From: an uncultured Alphaproteobacteria bacterium
GTDB taxonomy: Bacteria; Pseudomonadota; Alphaproteobacteria; Thalassobaculales; Thalassobaculaceae
Reading direction: 5' to 3'
Length of the DNA stretch: 64,000 nucleotides
Assembly (NCBI GenBank): GCA_937776645.1
Contig: CALMRI010000014.1
Coordinates: 25,247-89,246 of the forward strand
Below are positions 44,690 to 54,436 of this stretch, in pieces (position 1 is the stretch's first letter; each line of letters starts with the position of its first letter). The position numbers were made by a program, and so were the translations under genes. Below the pieces are notes generated by a model that saw only the letters and a program-made list of their open reading frames with translations, was not told the origin of the DNA and did no database searches.

Positions 44690-45130
44690 CTAGTCCGCAC
44701 GTGGAACCCCTGGCACCCAGACATAGCCGTCCGGGTCGATAAGATAACTTTCTCGCAAGCCATGGGGCTTGTCGGCAGCCTCTGCTAAAATGGTATAGCC
44801 ACGCGCGCGGGCGCGATCGGCCGCCGCGTCCGGGTCGATGCCATACAGTCGAAGCTCACAGCCGACGCCCCGTACCGCGCCGTCTCCGGTCAGTCCGAGC
44901 AGCGGGTTGTCGTGATAAGTGTGGTCGCCATGCAACATCCATTCAGTATCCTGATAGCGCATGATCGCGAAGTCGGGGTTTGAATAGACCTGCTCAACTC
45001 CCAAGACCTCGACCTCGAATTGTACCGACGCCAGAATGTTGCGGACCAGAAGATTGACACCAAAACCGCGCAGCGCCTTGCCGTAGGCGATGCCGTTGGG
45101 TTTCTCCAGGTTATTGGTGTATCCGGTCAT
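44690..45130 (-). CDS. VOC family (glyoxalase/bleomycin-resistance fold) protein
   Basis: 146 residues. It shows the repeated beta-alpha-beta pattern of the VOC fold: FGVNLLVRNILASVQFEVEV at the start of module one, the WMLHGDHTYHDNPL segment, and GLRESYLIDPDGYVWVPG at the end of module two. Members include glyoxalases, dioxygenases and resistance proteins; the activity here cannot be told. The gene begins six bases after the LOG-family gene stop, so the two are probably cotranscribed. Confidence 0.75.
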   Translation of the reverse strand: MTGYTNNLEKPNGIAYGKALRGFGVNLLVRNILASVQFEVEVLGVEQVYSNPDFAIMRYQDTEWMLHGDHTYHDNPLLGLTGDGAVRGVGCELRLYGIDPDAAADRARARGYTILAEAADKPHGLRESYLIDPDGYVWVPGVPRAD

Positions 45131-45136
45131 CGGTTC

Positions 45137-45718
45137 TTAAATCCACTTGCCCTCGGGAGAGGACGTTCGGGGCGCTTGCCCGACCAGAGGAATTGCCTCT
45201 TCTGGGGTGGCGACGATGCTTAGGATGGCTTCGTGTTCGGGCTTGGCGAAACCCTTGGCAATGCTATGGCGGATCAGCGCGAGGAAGGGGTCCCAGTAGC
45301 CATCCACATTCACCAGGATCACCGGTTTCGAGGAGAGGCCAAGCTGCGTCCAGGTGATTACCTCAATGGTCTCGTCGAAGGTACCCAAGCCGCCGGGAAG
45401 AGTCACGAAGGCATCGGCCCGCTCGTACATCAGTTGCTTGCGGTTATGCATCGTCTCGGTGATGACTAATTCGTCCAGCCCTTCATGGCCGACCTCAAAC
45501 TCCTCGAGAAAACGGGGAATGATGCCCGTCACCCGGCTGCCGGCCGCGAGCGCCGCATCGGCGACGATACCCATCAGGCCAACATGGCCACCACCATAGA
45601 CCAGATCCATTCCGGCCTGGCCGAGGGCGGTGCCGAGAAGGGCTGCGGATTGTTGGTAAACTTCCGCGACATTCGTCGATGAACCGCAGAAAACGCAAAC
45701 AGTGGGGCGTTTGATCAT
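45137..45718 (-). CDS. LOG family protein (nucleoside 5'-monophosphate phosphoribohydrolase)
   Basis: 193 residues, Rossmann-like. The diagnostic PGGLGTFDE motif lies at residues 108-116, with the upstream arginine region ETMHNRKQLMYERADAF. The N-terminus, VCVFCGSSTNVAEVY, and the YGGGHVGLMG block near residue 41 are typical. LOG enzymes release adenine or cytokinin bases from their riboside monophosphates; in bacteria they act in nucleotide salvage or housekeeping. First gene of a two-gene unit with the VOC protein. Confidence 0.9.
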   Translation of the reverse strand: MIKRPTVCVFCGSSTNVAEVYQQSAALLGTALGQAGMDLVYGGGHVGLMGIVADAALAAGSRVTGIIPRFLEEFEVGHEGLDELVITETMHNRKQLMYERADAFVTLPGGLGTFDETIEVITWTQLGLSSKPVILVNVDGYWDPFLALIRHSIAKGFAKPEHEAILSIVATPEEAIPLVGQAPRTSSPEGKWI

Positions 45719-45832
45719 GGCTCAATCTATTCCATTAGCATTCGCGTCGGTCAACCCGGTTCGGGCGGTGGTGTGGAACGTTGCGTCACGCCGGGCCGTG
45801 GGTTTATTGTCAGGCAACACTGACGGAGCCAC

Positions 45833-47047
45833 ATGTTGATGATTTCGCGAACCACCATTATTGGCATTATCGGCACCATCGTGGTCATAGCGGCGATCTT
45901 ATTGAATTACTTTATGTCCGAGGAAGTGCCGTCCGAACGTGTGGCGGCCATACCGGAAGCGACGGTGTCGAAACCGCTGGCGACGGGCGGAAAACCGGAC
46001 GCCGATAGCCCCAGCGCTGATGAAAAAGCCGTGCAGCCGGAGACCACTGGTCCGGTTTTCGACGTGGTTCGTGTCGACCCCGAGGGCAACACGGTAATCG
46101 CCGGCCGCGCTCAGTCGAATACCAAGGTCCAAATTAGCGATGGCGACAAAGTGATTGGCGAGGTGATCTCCGATGGACGTGGCGACTGGGTGTTCGTGCC
46201 GGAAGCGCGTCTGGCACCCGGCAGTCGAGTGCTGACGTTGTCGACGGGAAAGGATGGCGGAAAAGCATCCAATTCCAAGAACGCGGTGGTCCTGGTCATT
46301 CCGGAGCCGGGAAAAGATATTGCCGGCATGAAAGGAAGCGGAGATCGCACGCCTCTGGCCATGGTGGTGCCTCGCGATCAGGCGTCGGACGTGCCATCGC
46401 GTGTGCTACAAGCGCCGTTGGCCGCGGCCAGCGCTCCAGCGGAAACGTCGAGCGTTCCGGCTGAAAAGACTGTCACGGCTTCCGTCGAACCCCCAACCGA
46501 AACGCAAACTAACCGTGGCGCCGTGCGGGCTTTCCCGGAACCGGCGACCGAGCGGGCCGGAAATTCTGGCAGCCTAAGTAACGCCGTTGCCGATACCCAT
46601 CCGCCGGTATCACTTGATACGATCGATTATGATGACAAGGGCGGGGTTGTGTTCAGCGGCAAGGCCAAGCCCGGTGGTTCGGTTCAGGTCTATGTTGATA
46701 ACCGGCTCGCGGGGACGGCGACCACCGACGCCGAGGGCCGGTGGACTATTCAGCCGACGACCGACTTGCAACCGGGGACGCATCAGATCCGTGTCGATCA
46801 GGTTGCCGAGAAGGGTGCCGTGCTGGCCCGAATCGAACTCCCTTTCGTGCGCGCTCAACCGTTCACCAGCTTGCCTAACCAGTCTGTCGTGATCATCCAA
46901 CCCGGCAATAATTTGTGGCGCATTGCAGCGCGTGTTTATGGTGATGGACTGCGCTATACAGATATTTTTCAGGCTAATGCAGCCCAGATACGGAACCCGA
47001 ATTTGATCTACCCCGGGCAGGTCTTCGGATTGCCTCGAACCAACTGA
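45833..47047 (+). CDS. LysM protein with N-terminal anchor and two Ig-like repeats
   Basis: 404 residues, starting with an anchor helix (TIIGIIGTIVVIAAILLNYF). Two related beta-sandwich repeats lie at about residues 75-140 (VDPEGNTVIAGRAQSNTKVQ) and 265-330 (DDKGGVVFSGKAKPGGSVQV). A low-complexity Ala/Pro/Glu-rich linker joins them. A C-terminal LysM domain begins near residue 350 (IIQPGNNLWRIAARVYG) and ends YPGQVFGLP. It is likely periplasmic and binds peptidoglycan. The downstream psd gene begins 11 bases later. Confidence 0.88.
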   Translation: MLMISRTTIIGIIGTIVVIAAILLNYFMSEEVPSERVAAIPEATVSKPLATGGKPDADSPSADEKAVQPETTGPVFDVVRVDPEGNTVIAGRAQSNTKVQISDGDKVIGEVISDGRGDWVFVPEARLAPGSRVLTLSTGKDGGKASNSKNAVVLVIPEPGKDIAGMKGSGDRTPLAMVVPRDQASDVPSRVLQAPLAAASAPAETSSVPAEKTVTASVEPPTETQTNRGAVRAFPEPATERAGNSGSLSNAVADTHPPVSLDTIDYDDKGGVVFSGKAKPGGSVQVYVDNRLAGTATTDAEGRWTIQPTTDLQPGTHQIRVDQVAEKGAVLARIELPFVRAQPFTSLPNQSVVIIQPGNNLWRIAARVYGDGLRYTDIFQANAAQIRNPNLIYPGQVFGLPRTN

Positions 47048-47058
47048 CAAAGTGAACG

Positions 47059-47775
47059 ATGTTATCCAAACCCAATGATGATGACGGCCTCCTTAGCGGA
47101 ATTTTGGTTCCCGTGGCGCGTGAGGGATGGCCCTTTATAGGGCTGTTCGTCGTGATTAGTGGGTTGCTATTCCTGGTTGCAGAACCGCTGGGGTATGTTG
47201 GGCTGATCTTGACCCTTTGGTGTGTGTATTTCTTCCGTAACCCCGACCGGGTGACGCCGAGCCGTGATAATTTGGTGATCACTCCGGCCGATGGCGTCGT
47301 GCAGATGATCGTCGACAAGGCGCCGCCGGAGCAATTGGAGATGGGCAGCGAACCGGTCACTCGGGTCAGCGTTTTCATGAACGTCTTCGACTGCCATGTG
47401 AACCGGTTGCCCTGTGACGGAAGGGTCGGCAAACTCTCCTATATTCCCGGCCGGTTCGTGAACGCCGCTCTGGACAAGGCGAGCGACGAGAACGAGCGGC
47501 AGATGGTGCGCATCGACCTGCACGATGGACGGCAGATCGCCACGGTGCAGATCGCAGGCCTCGTCGCGCGCCGCATCGTCTGCTATCTGCAGGATGACCA
47601 GGCGGTGTTGGCCGGTGAGCGGTTTGGCTTGATCCGGTTCGGTAGCCGGGTCGACGTGTACTTGCCGGCCGGAGTCTCGCCGCTGGTCGCGGTGGGGCAA
47701 CGGTGCATCGCCGGAGAGACCGTGCTGGCGGATTTGTTGTCGGGCGAGTCGTCGCGCGCCGGCGAAGTGCGCTAA
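47059..47775 (+). CDS. psd: Phosphatidylserine decarboxylase proenzyme
   Basis: 238 residues, a short alphaproteobacterial form. It makes phosphatidylethanolamine from phosphatidylserine using a pyruvoyl group created by self-cleavage. The cleavage pair is G195-S196 in [13 protein letters not shown], and the conserved [16 protein letters not shown] block is near residue 108. One or two N-terminal hydrophobic segments ([20 protein letters not shown]) anchor it to the inner membrane. The pssA gene starts 27 bases after its stop, so both phospholipid steps are in one operon. Confidence 0.95.
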   Translation: MLSKPNDDDGLLSGILVPVAREGWPFIGLFVVISGLLFLVAEPLGYVGLILTLWCVYFFRNPDRVTPSRDNLVITPADGVVQMIVDKAPPEQLEMGSEPVTRVSVFMNVFDCHVNRLPCDGRVGKLSYIPGRFVNAALDKASDENERQMVRIDLHDGRQIATVQIAGLVARRIVCYLQDDQAVLAGERFGLIRFGSRVDVYLPAGVSPLVAVGQRCIAGETVLADLLSGESSRAGEVR

Positions 47776-47802
47776 CGTTAGCAACGGGGCGAAGGGGAAC
47801 GC

Positions 47803-48609
47803 ATGCTTCGGGCAGGTGGCAAGCGCCGGTTTCGGGTGATATCGCTCAGTACCTTGATCCCAAATTTGATCACGGTCATGGCGCTGTGCTCGGGCTTGAC
47901 CGGTATCCGTTTCGCGTTGCAGGAGCGTTGGGAATTCGCCGTTGGCGCGATCGCTGTCGCGGCGGTGCTGGACACGCTCGATGGTCGGATGGCTCGCCTG
48001 TTGAAGGGGCAGAGCAAATTTGGCGCCGAGCTCGACTCGCTGGCGGATTTCATCAGTTTCGGCGTGTCTCCGGCGATTATCCTGTTTCTATGGACGACCC
48101 AGGACGTGGGCGGCTTTGGTTGGATGAGCGCGTTGTTTTTTGCCACTTGTATGGCTTTGCGGCTGGCCCGGTTCAACACCAAGCTCGACGATGTGGATCC
48201 ACCGGTATTCGCCAGTCGCTTTTTTGCCGGCGTGCCGGCTCCGGCGGCGGCGGGCCTCGGGTGTCTGCCGCTGATCCTGAGTTTCGTGATCGGTCCGGAG
48301 CCGATCTGGTCGCCGTATTTGGTGGCGGTATGGTTGGTGGTGGTAGGGTTGATGATGGTCAGTAGCATCCCAACCTATTCATTCAAGGGAACGAGGTTAC
48401 CGCAAAAACTGGTGTTACCGTTGCTTGTGGTGGCGGGATTGGTTATCGCCGGTTCTCTGAGTGAACCCTGGATGACCTTGGCTGGCATTATCATTCTCTA
48501 TTTGGTGACGATGCCGTTGAGCTACCGATCCTATCGCCGGCTGACGGCGATGCATGCCGCGACGGCCGCTAAAAGCGAACAGGAAAGCGTCGCCGCAACC
48601 GATCTGTAA
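47803..48609 (+). CDS. pssA: CDP-diacylglycerol--serine O-phosphatidyltransferase
   Basis: 268 residues, polytopic. The CDP-alcohol phosphotransferase signature D-x2-DG-x2-AR-x8-G-x3-D-x3-D is complete at D57, D60-G61, A64-R65, G74, D78 and D82. It makes phosphatidylserine, the substrate of the upstream Psd. About eight transmembrane helices are predicted. It converges on the RND pump gene, with a 44-base gap. Confidence 0.95.
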   Translation: MLRAGGKRRFRVISLSTLIPNLITVMALCSGLTGIRFALQERWEFAVGAIAVAAVLDTLDGRMARLLKGQSKFGAELDSLADFISFGVSPAIILFLWTTQDVGGFGWMSALFFATCMALRLARFNTKLDDVDPPVFASRFFAGVPAPAAAGLGCLPLILSFVIGPEPIWSPYLVAVWLVVVGLMMVSSIPTYSFKGTRLPQKLVLPLLVVAGLVIAGSLSEPWMTLAGIIILYLVTMPLSYRSYRRLTAMHAATAAKSEQESVAATDL

Positions 48610-48653
48610 ACCTAAGCCCAAAGAGACGCGCAAGGCCTACGGCGCCGCGAGTG

Positions 48654-51600
48654 TTATTCCGTCGGGGCGGCCTCCAGTATTCTTCTGCCGGAACGCTGGC
48701 TTCTGCGCCATTGGACGACATTCTCCCGGACCATTAGCGCGCAAGGCGTAACCACCAAGGTTAGGACGCTGGCGAATCCCAGTCCGAAGACGATCGCGGT
48801 AGCCAGCGATACCCACCACTGGGTCGAGGGCGCGCCAACGGTTACCTCTCGGCTGACGAAGTCGATGCTGAGCTGGAACACCATCGGCAAAAGCCCGAGG
48901 ATCGTCGTCACCGTCGTCAAAAGCACCGGCCTGAGGCGCTGTGCTCCGGTGCGCAGGATGGCGTCGAGCACATCGGAGGAGCGCTTTTTGATGTGATCGA
49001 ATGTATCGATCAGCACGATGTTGTTATTGACCACAATGCCGGCGAGCGCGATGACGCCGACTCCGGTCATGACGATGCCGAACGGCTTGCCGGTGATCAT
49101 CAGGCCAAGCATCACACCGATGGTCGACATGATCACTGCCGAGAGAATCAGGAAGGCGCTGTAAAAGCTGTTGAACTGAGTCACCAGGATAATCGCCATC
49201 ACGAACAGCGCGACACCAAACGCTTTCACCAAAAACGCTTGAGCCTTGGCCTGTTCCTCGTCCTCACCCTTGAAGACGACCTCGACGGTCTCCGGCAGCG
49301 GGGTAGCGGCGATCCATTGGCGAAGTTCCCGCGCCTTGTTGTCTGCCAGAACACCGGGAAGCACATCGGCTTTGACCGTTATCACCCGGCGTGCATCGAC
49401 CCGTTTTATCGTCCCGACCTTGGGCTCTGGCGTCCAGCTGATGAAGCCATCGATCGGCACCATGCCCTTGGGGGTTTTGATGCGGATGCGCTGCAACTGG
49501 TCGAGCTTGCGGTAAGCCTCAGGGTATCGCACGACGACGTCGATCTCCTCGTCGCTGTCGTCGGGGCGATAGCCGGTAAGCTTCAGGCCTTTGGTGACCA
49601 ATTGAACATAATTGCCGACCAAGGCCACATCGGTGCCGAATTTGGCAGCCTGGGCGCGGTCGACTTTAAGGCGCCACTCGATTCCGGGGATATCACGATC
49701 ATCCTCGATATTGGCGAGACCCGCCATGTTGTCGAGATGATCGCGGATCATCGTGACTGTCGCCACCAGGTCGTCGGGGTTGTCCGAGCGAACTTGGAGC
49801 TGCAAGGGTTTGCCGGTTGGCGGTCCGGCTTTTTGTTTTACGGGTTCGGCGACGATGCCAGCATAGGTCGAGGCGCGCTCGACGATCTCGTCCAAAATCT
49901 CCTGAGCCGGTCTGCGTTCCTGCCAGTCCTTCAACTCCAGCTGGATTGCCCCGATCACATCCTCGGCGACGCTTTGGCCTCCGCCGTCGGGTTTGCCCAC
50001 GAAGGTATAAACCGATTTGAATTCATTGAGCGATAGCACTTCGCGCTCGACATCATAAACCAGCGCCGCTTTCTCGTTGGTCGAAAGGTTACCGCGCGCG
50101 TGAATGTAGATTTTGGCGCTGTCGGGTTCGACCTCGGGGAAAAACTCGACGCCATTGCCGGTCGTGGCATAGAGAAACTGGACGCCGATCAAGGTCGCGA
50201 ACGCGGTGGCCAGTACCTTGCCCGGATGATGCAAGGCACAGCGAAGGACGCTGATATACAAGCCTGACATGCCACCAATGTTAGACAAATCGCCATTTTC
50301 CGCCGCGGCCAGGGCACGCATGGCGGTAGGATCACTGGAGCCAGGTTTGCCCATCCGCGCGCCCAATGCCGGCACGAACAACAACGCCATCAACAGCGAG
50401 GCGCTCAACGTCGCGACCAGGGTAATGGGTAGGAACTTCATAAACTCGCCAACCACGCCGGGCCAGAAAATCAGTGGCATGAAGGCGGCAAGGGTTGTCG
50501 CCGTCGACGCGGTGATGGGCCATGCCATGCGTTTAGCCGCATCGCCATAGGCCTGCATCCGCGGCGCGCCCTCGGCCATTTTTCGGTCGGCAAATTCCGT
50601 GACTACGATGGCCCCGTCGACTAGCATGCCGACCGCCAGGATCAGACTGAACAGGACAACGATGTTGATGGTTAACCCAAGCATCGAGAGGACGAGGATG
50701 CCAAGCAAGAATGAGCCGGGAATAGCGACGCCAACCAGAAATCCAGAGCGCCAACCCAACGCCCCGACGATCACCACCATCACTAGAATGACCGCGCTTA
50801 GCACATTGTTCTGTAGGTCCGTCAGCATTCGGCGGATGTTAGTCGAGCGATCCTGGGAGAAGCTGACCTGAACTCCTTCGGGCCAATCCGCGGCTTCTTT
50901 GTTCACGACTTTGCGGATCCGTTCGATGGTGTTGATGATGTTTTCGCCTGCCCGTTTGGAGACCTCCAGACCGATCGAGGGCTCTCCAGACAGCCGGGCG
51001 TAGGAATTGTGATCCTTGAAAGTACGCTGGACATAGCCAATATCGGCGACGGAGACCACTGCGTCGCCATCAACCTTCAGGGGTTGCGTCAGGATATCCT
51101 GTAGGTTTTCGTATAGGCCGGGTACCTTGATTGGGAACCGGCCATTGCCGGTATCGAGCGTTCCAGCAGCCACCAATATATTCGACCGGGCGATCGTCTG
51201 CAGCACCTCGATGGAATCGATGCCGTAGCTATCCATCCGCAACGGATCGACGACGATCTCAATGAGCTCTTCGCGGTTGCCGGTCAGTTTGGCTTCCAGG
51301 ACGCTGCTGATGCCCTCGATCTCGTCACGCAGACTACGGGCAAGCTGTAGCAGTTTTCGTTCTGGTAGATCGCCCGATAGCGTCACTATCAATATCGGGA
51401 AGAGGCTGAAATTGACCTCATGCACCGTCGGTTCGTCGGTATCATCAGGCAGGTCCGGTTGGGCGAGGTCAACTTTCTCGCGCACATCGGTCAATGCCTT
51501 GTCGGCATCGAAACCGGCGTCGAACTCTAGCACCACGCTGCCGCCCCCTTCATAGCCAGTGGCGCGCATCTCCTTGACGCCCTCGATACCACGCAGTTCC

Positions 51601-51809
51601 GTCTCCATCGGGCGGAGCAGTAGACGCTCGGCGTCCTCCGGCGAGATCCCGTCGTGGTGCATGCGGACATAGATGATCGGAATATTGACGTCCGGGTCGG
51701 ATTCTTTGGGGATATCGATATAGGCGACGGTTCCGGCGATCAGGATCAACAATAGCGCCGAGAGCGTGGTGCGTGATCGTGACAGGGCAGCATCGATGAT
51801 TGTCCTCAC
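48654..51809 (-). CDS. Efflux RND transporter permease subunit
   Basis: 1051 residues, normal for HAE-type RND pumps. An N-terminal helix is followed by the large periplasmic porter region and then the central helices, including VVLFSLILAVGMLVDGAIVV with the proton-relay acidic residue region. A second porter half begins near residue 560. STATTLAAFMPLIFWPG is a typical helix motif. It exports drugs, detergents or metabolites with the adaptor encoded upstream. No outer-membrane TolC gene is adjacent. The stop overlaps nothing; the start overlaps the adaptor stop by four bases. Confidence 0.95.
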   Translation of the reverse strand: MRTIIDAALSRSRTTLSALLLILIAGTVAYIDIPKESDPDVNIPIIYVRMHHDGISPEDAERLLLRPMETELRGIEGVKEMRATGYEGGGSVVLEFDAGFDADKALTDVREKVDLAQPDLPDDTDEPTVHEVNFSLFPILIVTLSGDLPERKLLQLARSLRDEIEGISSVLEAKLTGNREELIEIVVDPLRMDSYGIDSIEVLQTIARSNILVAAGTLDTGNGRFPIKVPGLYENLQDILTQPLKVDGDAVVSVADIGYVQRTFKDHNSYARLSGEPSIGLEVSKRAGENIINTIERIRKVVNKEAADWPEGVQVSFSQDRSTNIRRMLTDLQNNVLSAVILVMVVIVGALGWRSGFLVGVAIPGSFLLGILVLSMLGLTINIVVLFSLILAVGMLVDGAIVVTEFADRKMAEGAPRMQAYGDAAKRMAWPITASTATTLAAFMPLIFWPGVVGEFMKFLPITLVATLSASLLMALLFVPALGARMGKPGSSDPTAMRALAAAENGDLSNIGGMSGLYISVLRCALHHPGKVLATAFATLIGVQFLYATTGNGVEFFPEVEPDSAKIYIHARGNLSTNEKAALVYDVEREVLSLNEFKSVYTFVGKPDGGGQSVAEDVIGAIQLELKDWQERRPAQEILDEIVERASTYAGIVAEPVKQKAGPPTGKPLQLQVRSDNPDDLVATVTMIRDHLDNMAGLANIEDDRDIPGIEWRLKVDRAQAAKFGTDVALVGNYVQLVTKGLKLTGYRPDDSDEEIDVVVRYPEAYRKLDQLQRIRIKTPKGMVPIDGFISWTPEPKVGTIKRVDARRVITVKADVLPGVLADNKARELRQWIAATPLPETVEVVFKGEDEEQAKAQAFLVKAFGVALFVMAIILVTQFNSFYSAFLILSAVIMSTIGVMLGLMITGKPFGIVMTGVGVIALAGIVVNNNIVLIDTFDHIKKRSSDVLDAILRTGAQRLRPVLLTTVTTILGLLPMVFQLSIDFVSREVTVGAPSTQWWVSLATAIVFGLGFASVLTLVVTPCALMVRENVVQWRRSQRSGRRILEAAPTE

Positions 51810-52915
51810 GAGGATGCCCCCGGTAAATTTTTCTCAGGAACGGCGGTAACCTTCTGGCCCGGTACGACGAAGTCCTGGCCGACGGTGATAATATTGGCGA
51901 CGGCAGGAAGGCCGGTAATAAAGACCTCACGATCGGTGCCGCCGACGATACGAATTGGCACGAATACCACGGTGTTTGACGCATCCACGGTTTTCAGCCC
52001 AAGCTTACCACTGGAATCCAGGGTGAAGAGCGCGGCCGAAACCCGGTGAGCCGGGATCGGCGGCAGCGGTAGGGCAAGCTCCGCCGTTACCCCTTGGACC
52101 AGGATCGCATCCGGATTCGGCAATTCCAGTTCGACTTTGAAGGTACGCGTGTCTCGTTGGGCGGCGGATGAGACATAGCGGATGACACCTTCGAACTCGG
52201 ACCCATCGGCGAGGCGCGCCCGGGCGACTTGGCCACGATGCAAACTGAGATAGTCACGTTCCGACACGTAGGCGGTGACCAGAACTGGATCAAGATCTAT
52301 CAGTTCGGCGACCGGATCGCCTTTCTGCAGGACATCGCCTAATTCGACGTTCCGATGATTCAGCACCCCATCGAAGGGAAACCGGATCGTCATATTAGCC
52401 AGATCCGTTTGCATGCGTTTCAGCGTCGCCTTGGCGGCTTGCAGATCGGCAAAGGCCGCGGCGAGCTTGGTTTCCGCCTGAAACCCCTTGCGTGCCAATT
52501 TCTTGGCCGCCTCGTGTTCCATTTCACGTTGAATGACCCGGGCTTTGGCTTCCTCGACCCGAGCCGGCCAATCTTCCTGGTCGAAGATCACTAACACCTG
52601 GCCGCGCGTCACCGCCTGACCTTCACGAGCGCCGATTTCGACCACCCGGCCAGGGATCTGGTTGCGGATTTTGATTTGCCGGGATGCTTCGGTTTGGCCA
52701 GTCACCAGGATGACCGAGGCATAATCCTCGGCCGTTATCCGGCGGGTGCGCACCGTTGTGAGTTTATGCTCACTTTTGGTTTCGGACGGCCCGCTTTGTG
52801 TTAACTGTTCGTTTGACTGCTGAGTTGGCGAATCGCCAAATTGGCCGGATAAAACCCAACCCCCAACCGTGAGGGCCAGAACTGTTGCCGTGATAATAGA
52901 GCCTTTGATCTTCAT
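51806..52915 (-). CDS. Efflux RND transporter periplasmic adaptor subunit
   Basis: 369 residues. An N-terminal signal or anchor helix is followed by a short low-complexity stretch, then a lipoyl-like half (VILVTGQTEASRQIKIRNQI, EGQAVTRGQVLVIFDQED). Next come a helical hairpin (EHEAAKKLARKGFQAETKLA) and a beta-barrel domain (LVTAYVSERDYLSLHRGQVA). It bridges the pump to an outer-membrane channel. Translationally coupled to the permease gene, and directly downstream of the PadR regulator, which probably controls it. Confidence 0.93.
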   Translation of the reverse strand: MKIKGSIITATVLALTVGGWVLSGQFGDSPTQQSNEQLTQSGPSETKSEHKLTTVRTRRITAEDYASVILVTGQTEASRQIKIRNQIPGRVVEIGAREGQAVTRGQVLVIFDQEDWPARVEEAKARVIQREMEHEAAKKLARKGFQAETKLAAAFADLQAAKATLKRMQTDLANMTIRFPFDGVLNHRNVELGDVLQKGDPVAELIDLDPVLVTAYVSERDYLSLHRGQVARARLADGSEFEGVIRYVSSAAQRDTRTFKVELELPNPDAILVQGVTAELALPLPPIPAHRVSAALFTLDSSGKLGLKTVDASNTVVFVPIRIVGGTDREVFITGLPAVANIITVGQDFVVPGQKVTAVPEKNLPGASS

Positions 52916-52964
52916 GGCTTATCCATGCCCTTGCATGTCATGGGTGGTGTCGATACACGCGATA

Positions 52965-53510
52965 TTATTCGGCCGCTTCGTGGTGTTGTTCGGAAACTTG
53001 GGCGACCAATGTGTCGCGGTGCGTGGCGAGATAGTCGGCGGCGGCTTGATAAACCGACCGCCCGAACCCCCGAACGAATTGGTGTCCGGGGTCACAATTG
53101 CCCTGGGCATTCAGGTCGTCCATTTGGGAGATCATGGCGGTGTAGGCCGCAACCCGGGCATCAATCAGCGTCAGGATCCGGGTCGGCGGCAAATGCTCGG
53201 CAAAAAACAGTAGGAATAGCAGATCGGAACGAATCTGATTAGGGGCCGGCTGGATATCCAAGGTCGCCAAAAACGCGTTACGGCCTTGCGCTGTTAACTC
53301 ATAGATTTTCTTGTCTGGCTTGCCGTCCTGCGCTTGGACGGTGACGGTGACCATGCCTTCTGCGGTCAGGCGGGCCAACGCCGGATAGATGGCGCCGAAG
53401 GACGCGGTTTGGAAATGCGAGAACGGGCCTTCTTCGAAGGCCTTCTTGATCTCGTAACCGGTTGCTTGCCCCTTCGACAGCACGGCGAGGCACAGTGTCT
53501 TGACGTCCAT
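52965..53510 (-). CDS. PadR family transcriptional regulator
   Basis: 181 residues from the ATG at 53510, with AAAGG upstream; the frame also opens at a TTG two codons earlier. The winged helix shows the typical VKTLCLAVLSKGQATGYEIKK start and the AIYPALARLTAEGMVTVTV wing. The C-terminal half is a helical PadR/Vir-type domain. PadR proteins usually repress efflux or phenolic-acid genes until an inducer binds. It precedes the RND adaptor and pump genes by 49 bases and likely regulates them and itself. Confidence 0.9.
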   Translation of the reverse strand: MDVKTLCLAVLSKGQATGYEIKKAFEEGPFSHFQTASFGAIYPALARLTAEGMVTVTVQAQDGKPDKKIYELTAQGRNAFLATLDIQPAPNQIRSDLLFLLFFAEHLPPTRILTLIDARVAAYTAMISQMDDLNAQGNCDPGHQFVRGFGRSVYQAAADYLATHRDTLVAQVSEQHHEAAE

Positions 53511-53549
53511 GATCAACCTTTGTCGTCGGGGCGCGATCTATCTCAGTCC

Positions 53550-53572
53550 TATATATGCTGGTCCGATATATA
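53550..53572. promoter_or_regulatory. Candidate PadR operator (perfect inverted repeat)
   Basis: TATATAT and ATATATA form a perfect seven-base inverted repeat around a nine-base spacer, about 40 bases upstream of the padR start and overlapping the expected promoter. PadR sites are often AT-rich palindromes of this kind. The position fits autorepression and control of the pump genes, but this is inferred, not shown. Confidence 0.55.
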
Positions 53573-53740
53573 AGATCGAAAAGAACGACTGACAAGGTGC
53601 TCGCAGAACTATTTTTGGGCGCGCTGATAGGGCGGGGAGGTGGGGCGAGCTGACAAAGCTAGGATGATGGCTGGCAGGGGCCAACGCCGCCACCCGTTCC
53701 TCCGTCTCCTCAATCGAATTTTATCTAATCCGACTGACTG

Positions 53741-54433
53741 CTAGAACTTCTCGAGCCAAGGCCTGAGCTCGATCTCCCAGGCCCAGGCACTGCGATGCTG
53801 GTGATGCAGGTGCATGTAGCTCTCGGCGATCGAGTCCGGGGCGAGCATGCTGTCGTCGCCAGGGTCGCGGCGTTCTAGGCGATGTTCGGCCTTGATGCCG
53901 CCGTCGATGACGAAATGGCCGATATGGATGCCCTGGGGGTGCAGCTCGCGAGCTAGAGATTGACAAAGACCGCGCAGCCCGAATTTGCCCATGGCGAAAA
54001 CCGAAGAGTTTGGATAGCCCTTCACGCCCGCCGACGCGCCGGTGAAGAACAGGCTACCGTTGCCGCGCTCCAACATCCGTGTCGCCGCCTGCTGGGCCAC
54101 CAGGAAGGCTCCGAAGCAGGTGATGTTGATGGCGGCCCTGGTCTCGACCGGGTCGAGCTCGGCGATGCCGCCACGGACCCGTGCCGAGGGGTTGTAGACG
54201 ACCAGGTTTGGGGTCCCGATGGTCTTATCGGTGGCTTTGAACAGGGCCGCGACGCTGTCGATGTCACCGGCGTCGCATTGGTGCAGTTCGGCCCCGGTCT
54301 CGGACGCCAGACCAGCCAATTTTCCGATGTCGCGGGCGGCGATCGCTACCTGCATGCCGTCCTTTGCACAAAGCCTGGCCAGCGAGGCGCTAAGCCCCGG
54401 ACCGGCACCGACGATCAATGCTGATTCTGTCAT
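53741..54433 (-). CDS. Short-chain dehydrogenase/reductase family protein lacking the usual catalytic tyrosine
   Basis: 230 residues. The nucleotide-binding motif is GAGPGLSASLARL near residue 9, and the NPSAR segment fits the NNAG position. Where the family usually has Y-x3-K, this protein reads SSVFAMGKFGLRGL, with Phe in place of Tyr; the lysine is kept. The serine may be in FFTGASAGVKGYP. Such GAGPGLS-type members occur in Proteobacteria, sometimes with altered catalytic residues. Last gene of the AtuA operon, three bases after the TPP enzyme stop. Confidence 0.8.
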   Translation of the reverse strand: MTESALIVGAGPGLSASLARLCAKDGMQVAIAARDIGKLAGLASETGAELHQCDAGDIDSVAALFKATDKTIGTPNLVVYNPSARVRGGIAELDPVETRAAINITCFGAFLVAQQAATRMLERGNGSLFFTGASAGVKGYPNSSVFAMGKFGLRGLCQSLARELHPQGIHIGHFVIDGGIKAEHRLERRDPGDDSMLAPDSIAESYMHLHHQHRSAWAWEIELRPWLEKF

Positions 54434-54436
54434 AAT

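Noticed and set aside
48993..50036. A 347-codon forward frame
   Set aside because: It is antisense to the RND permease and has His/Asp-rich shadow composition.
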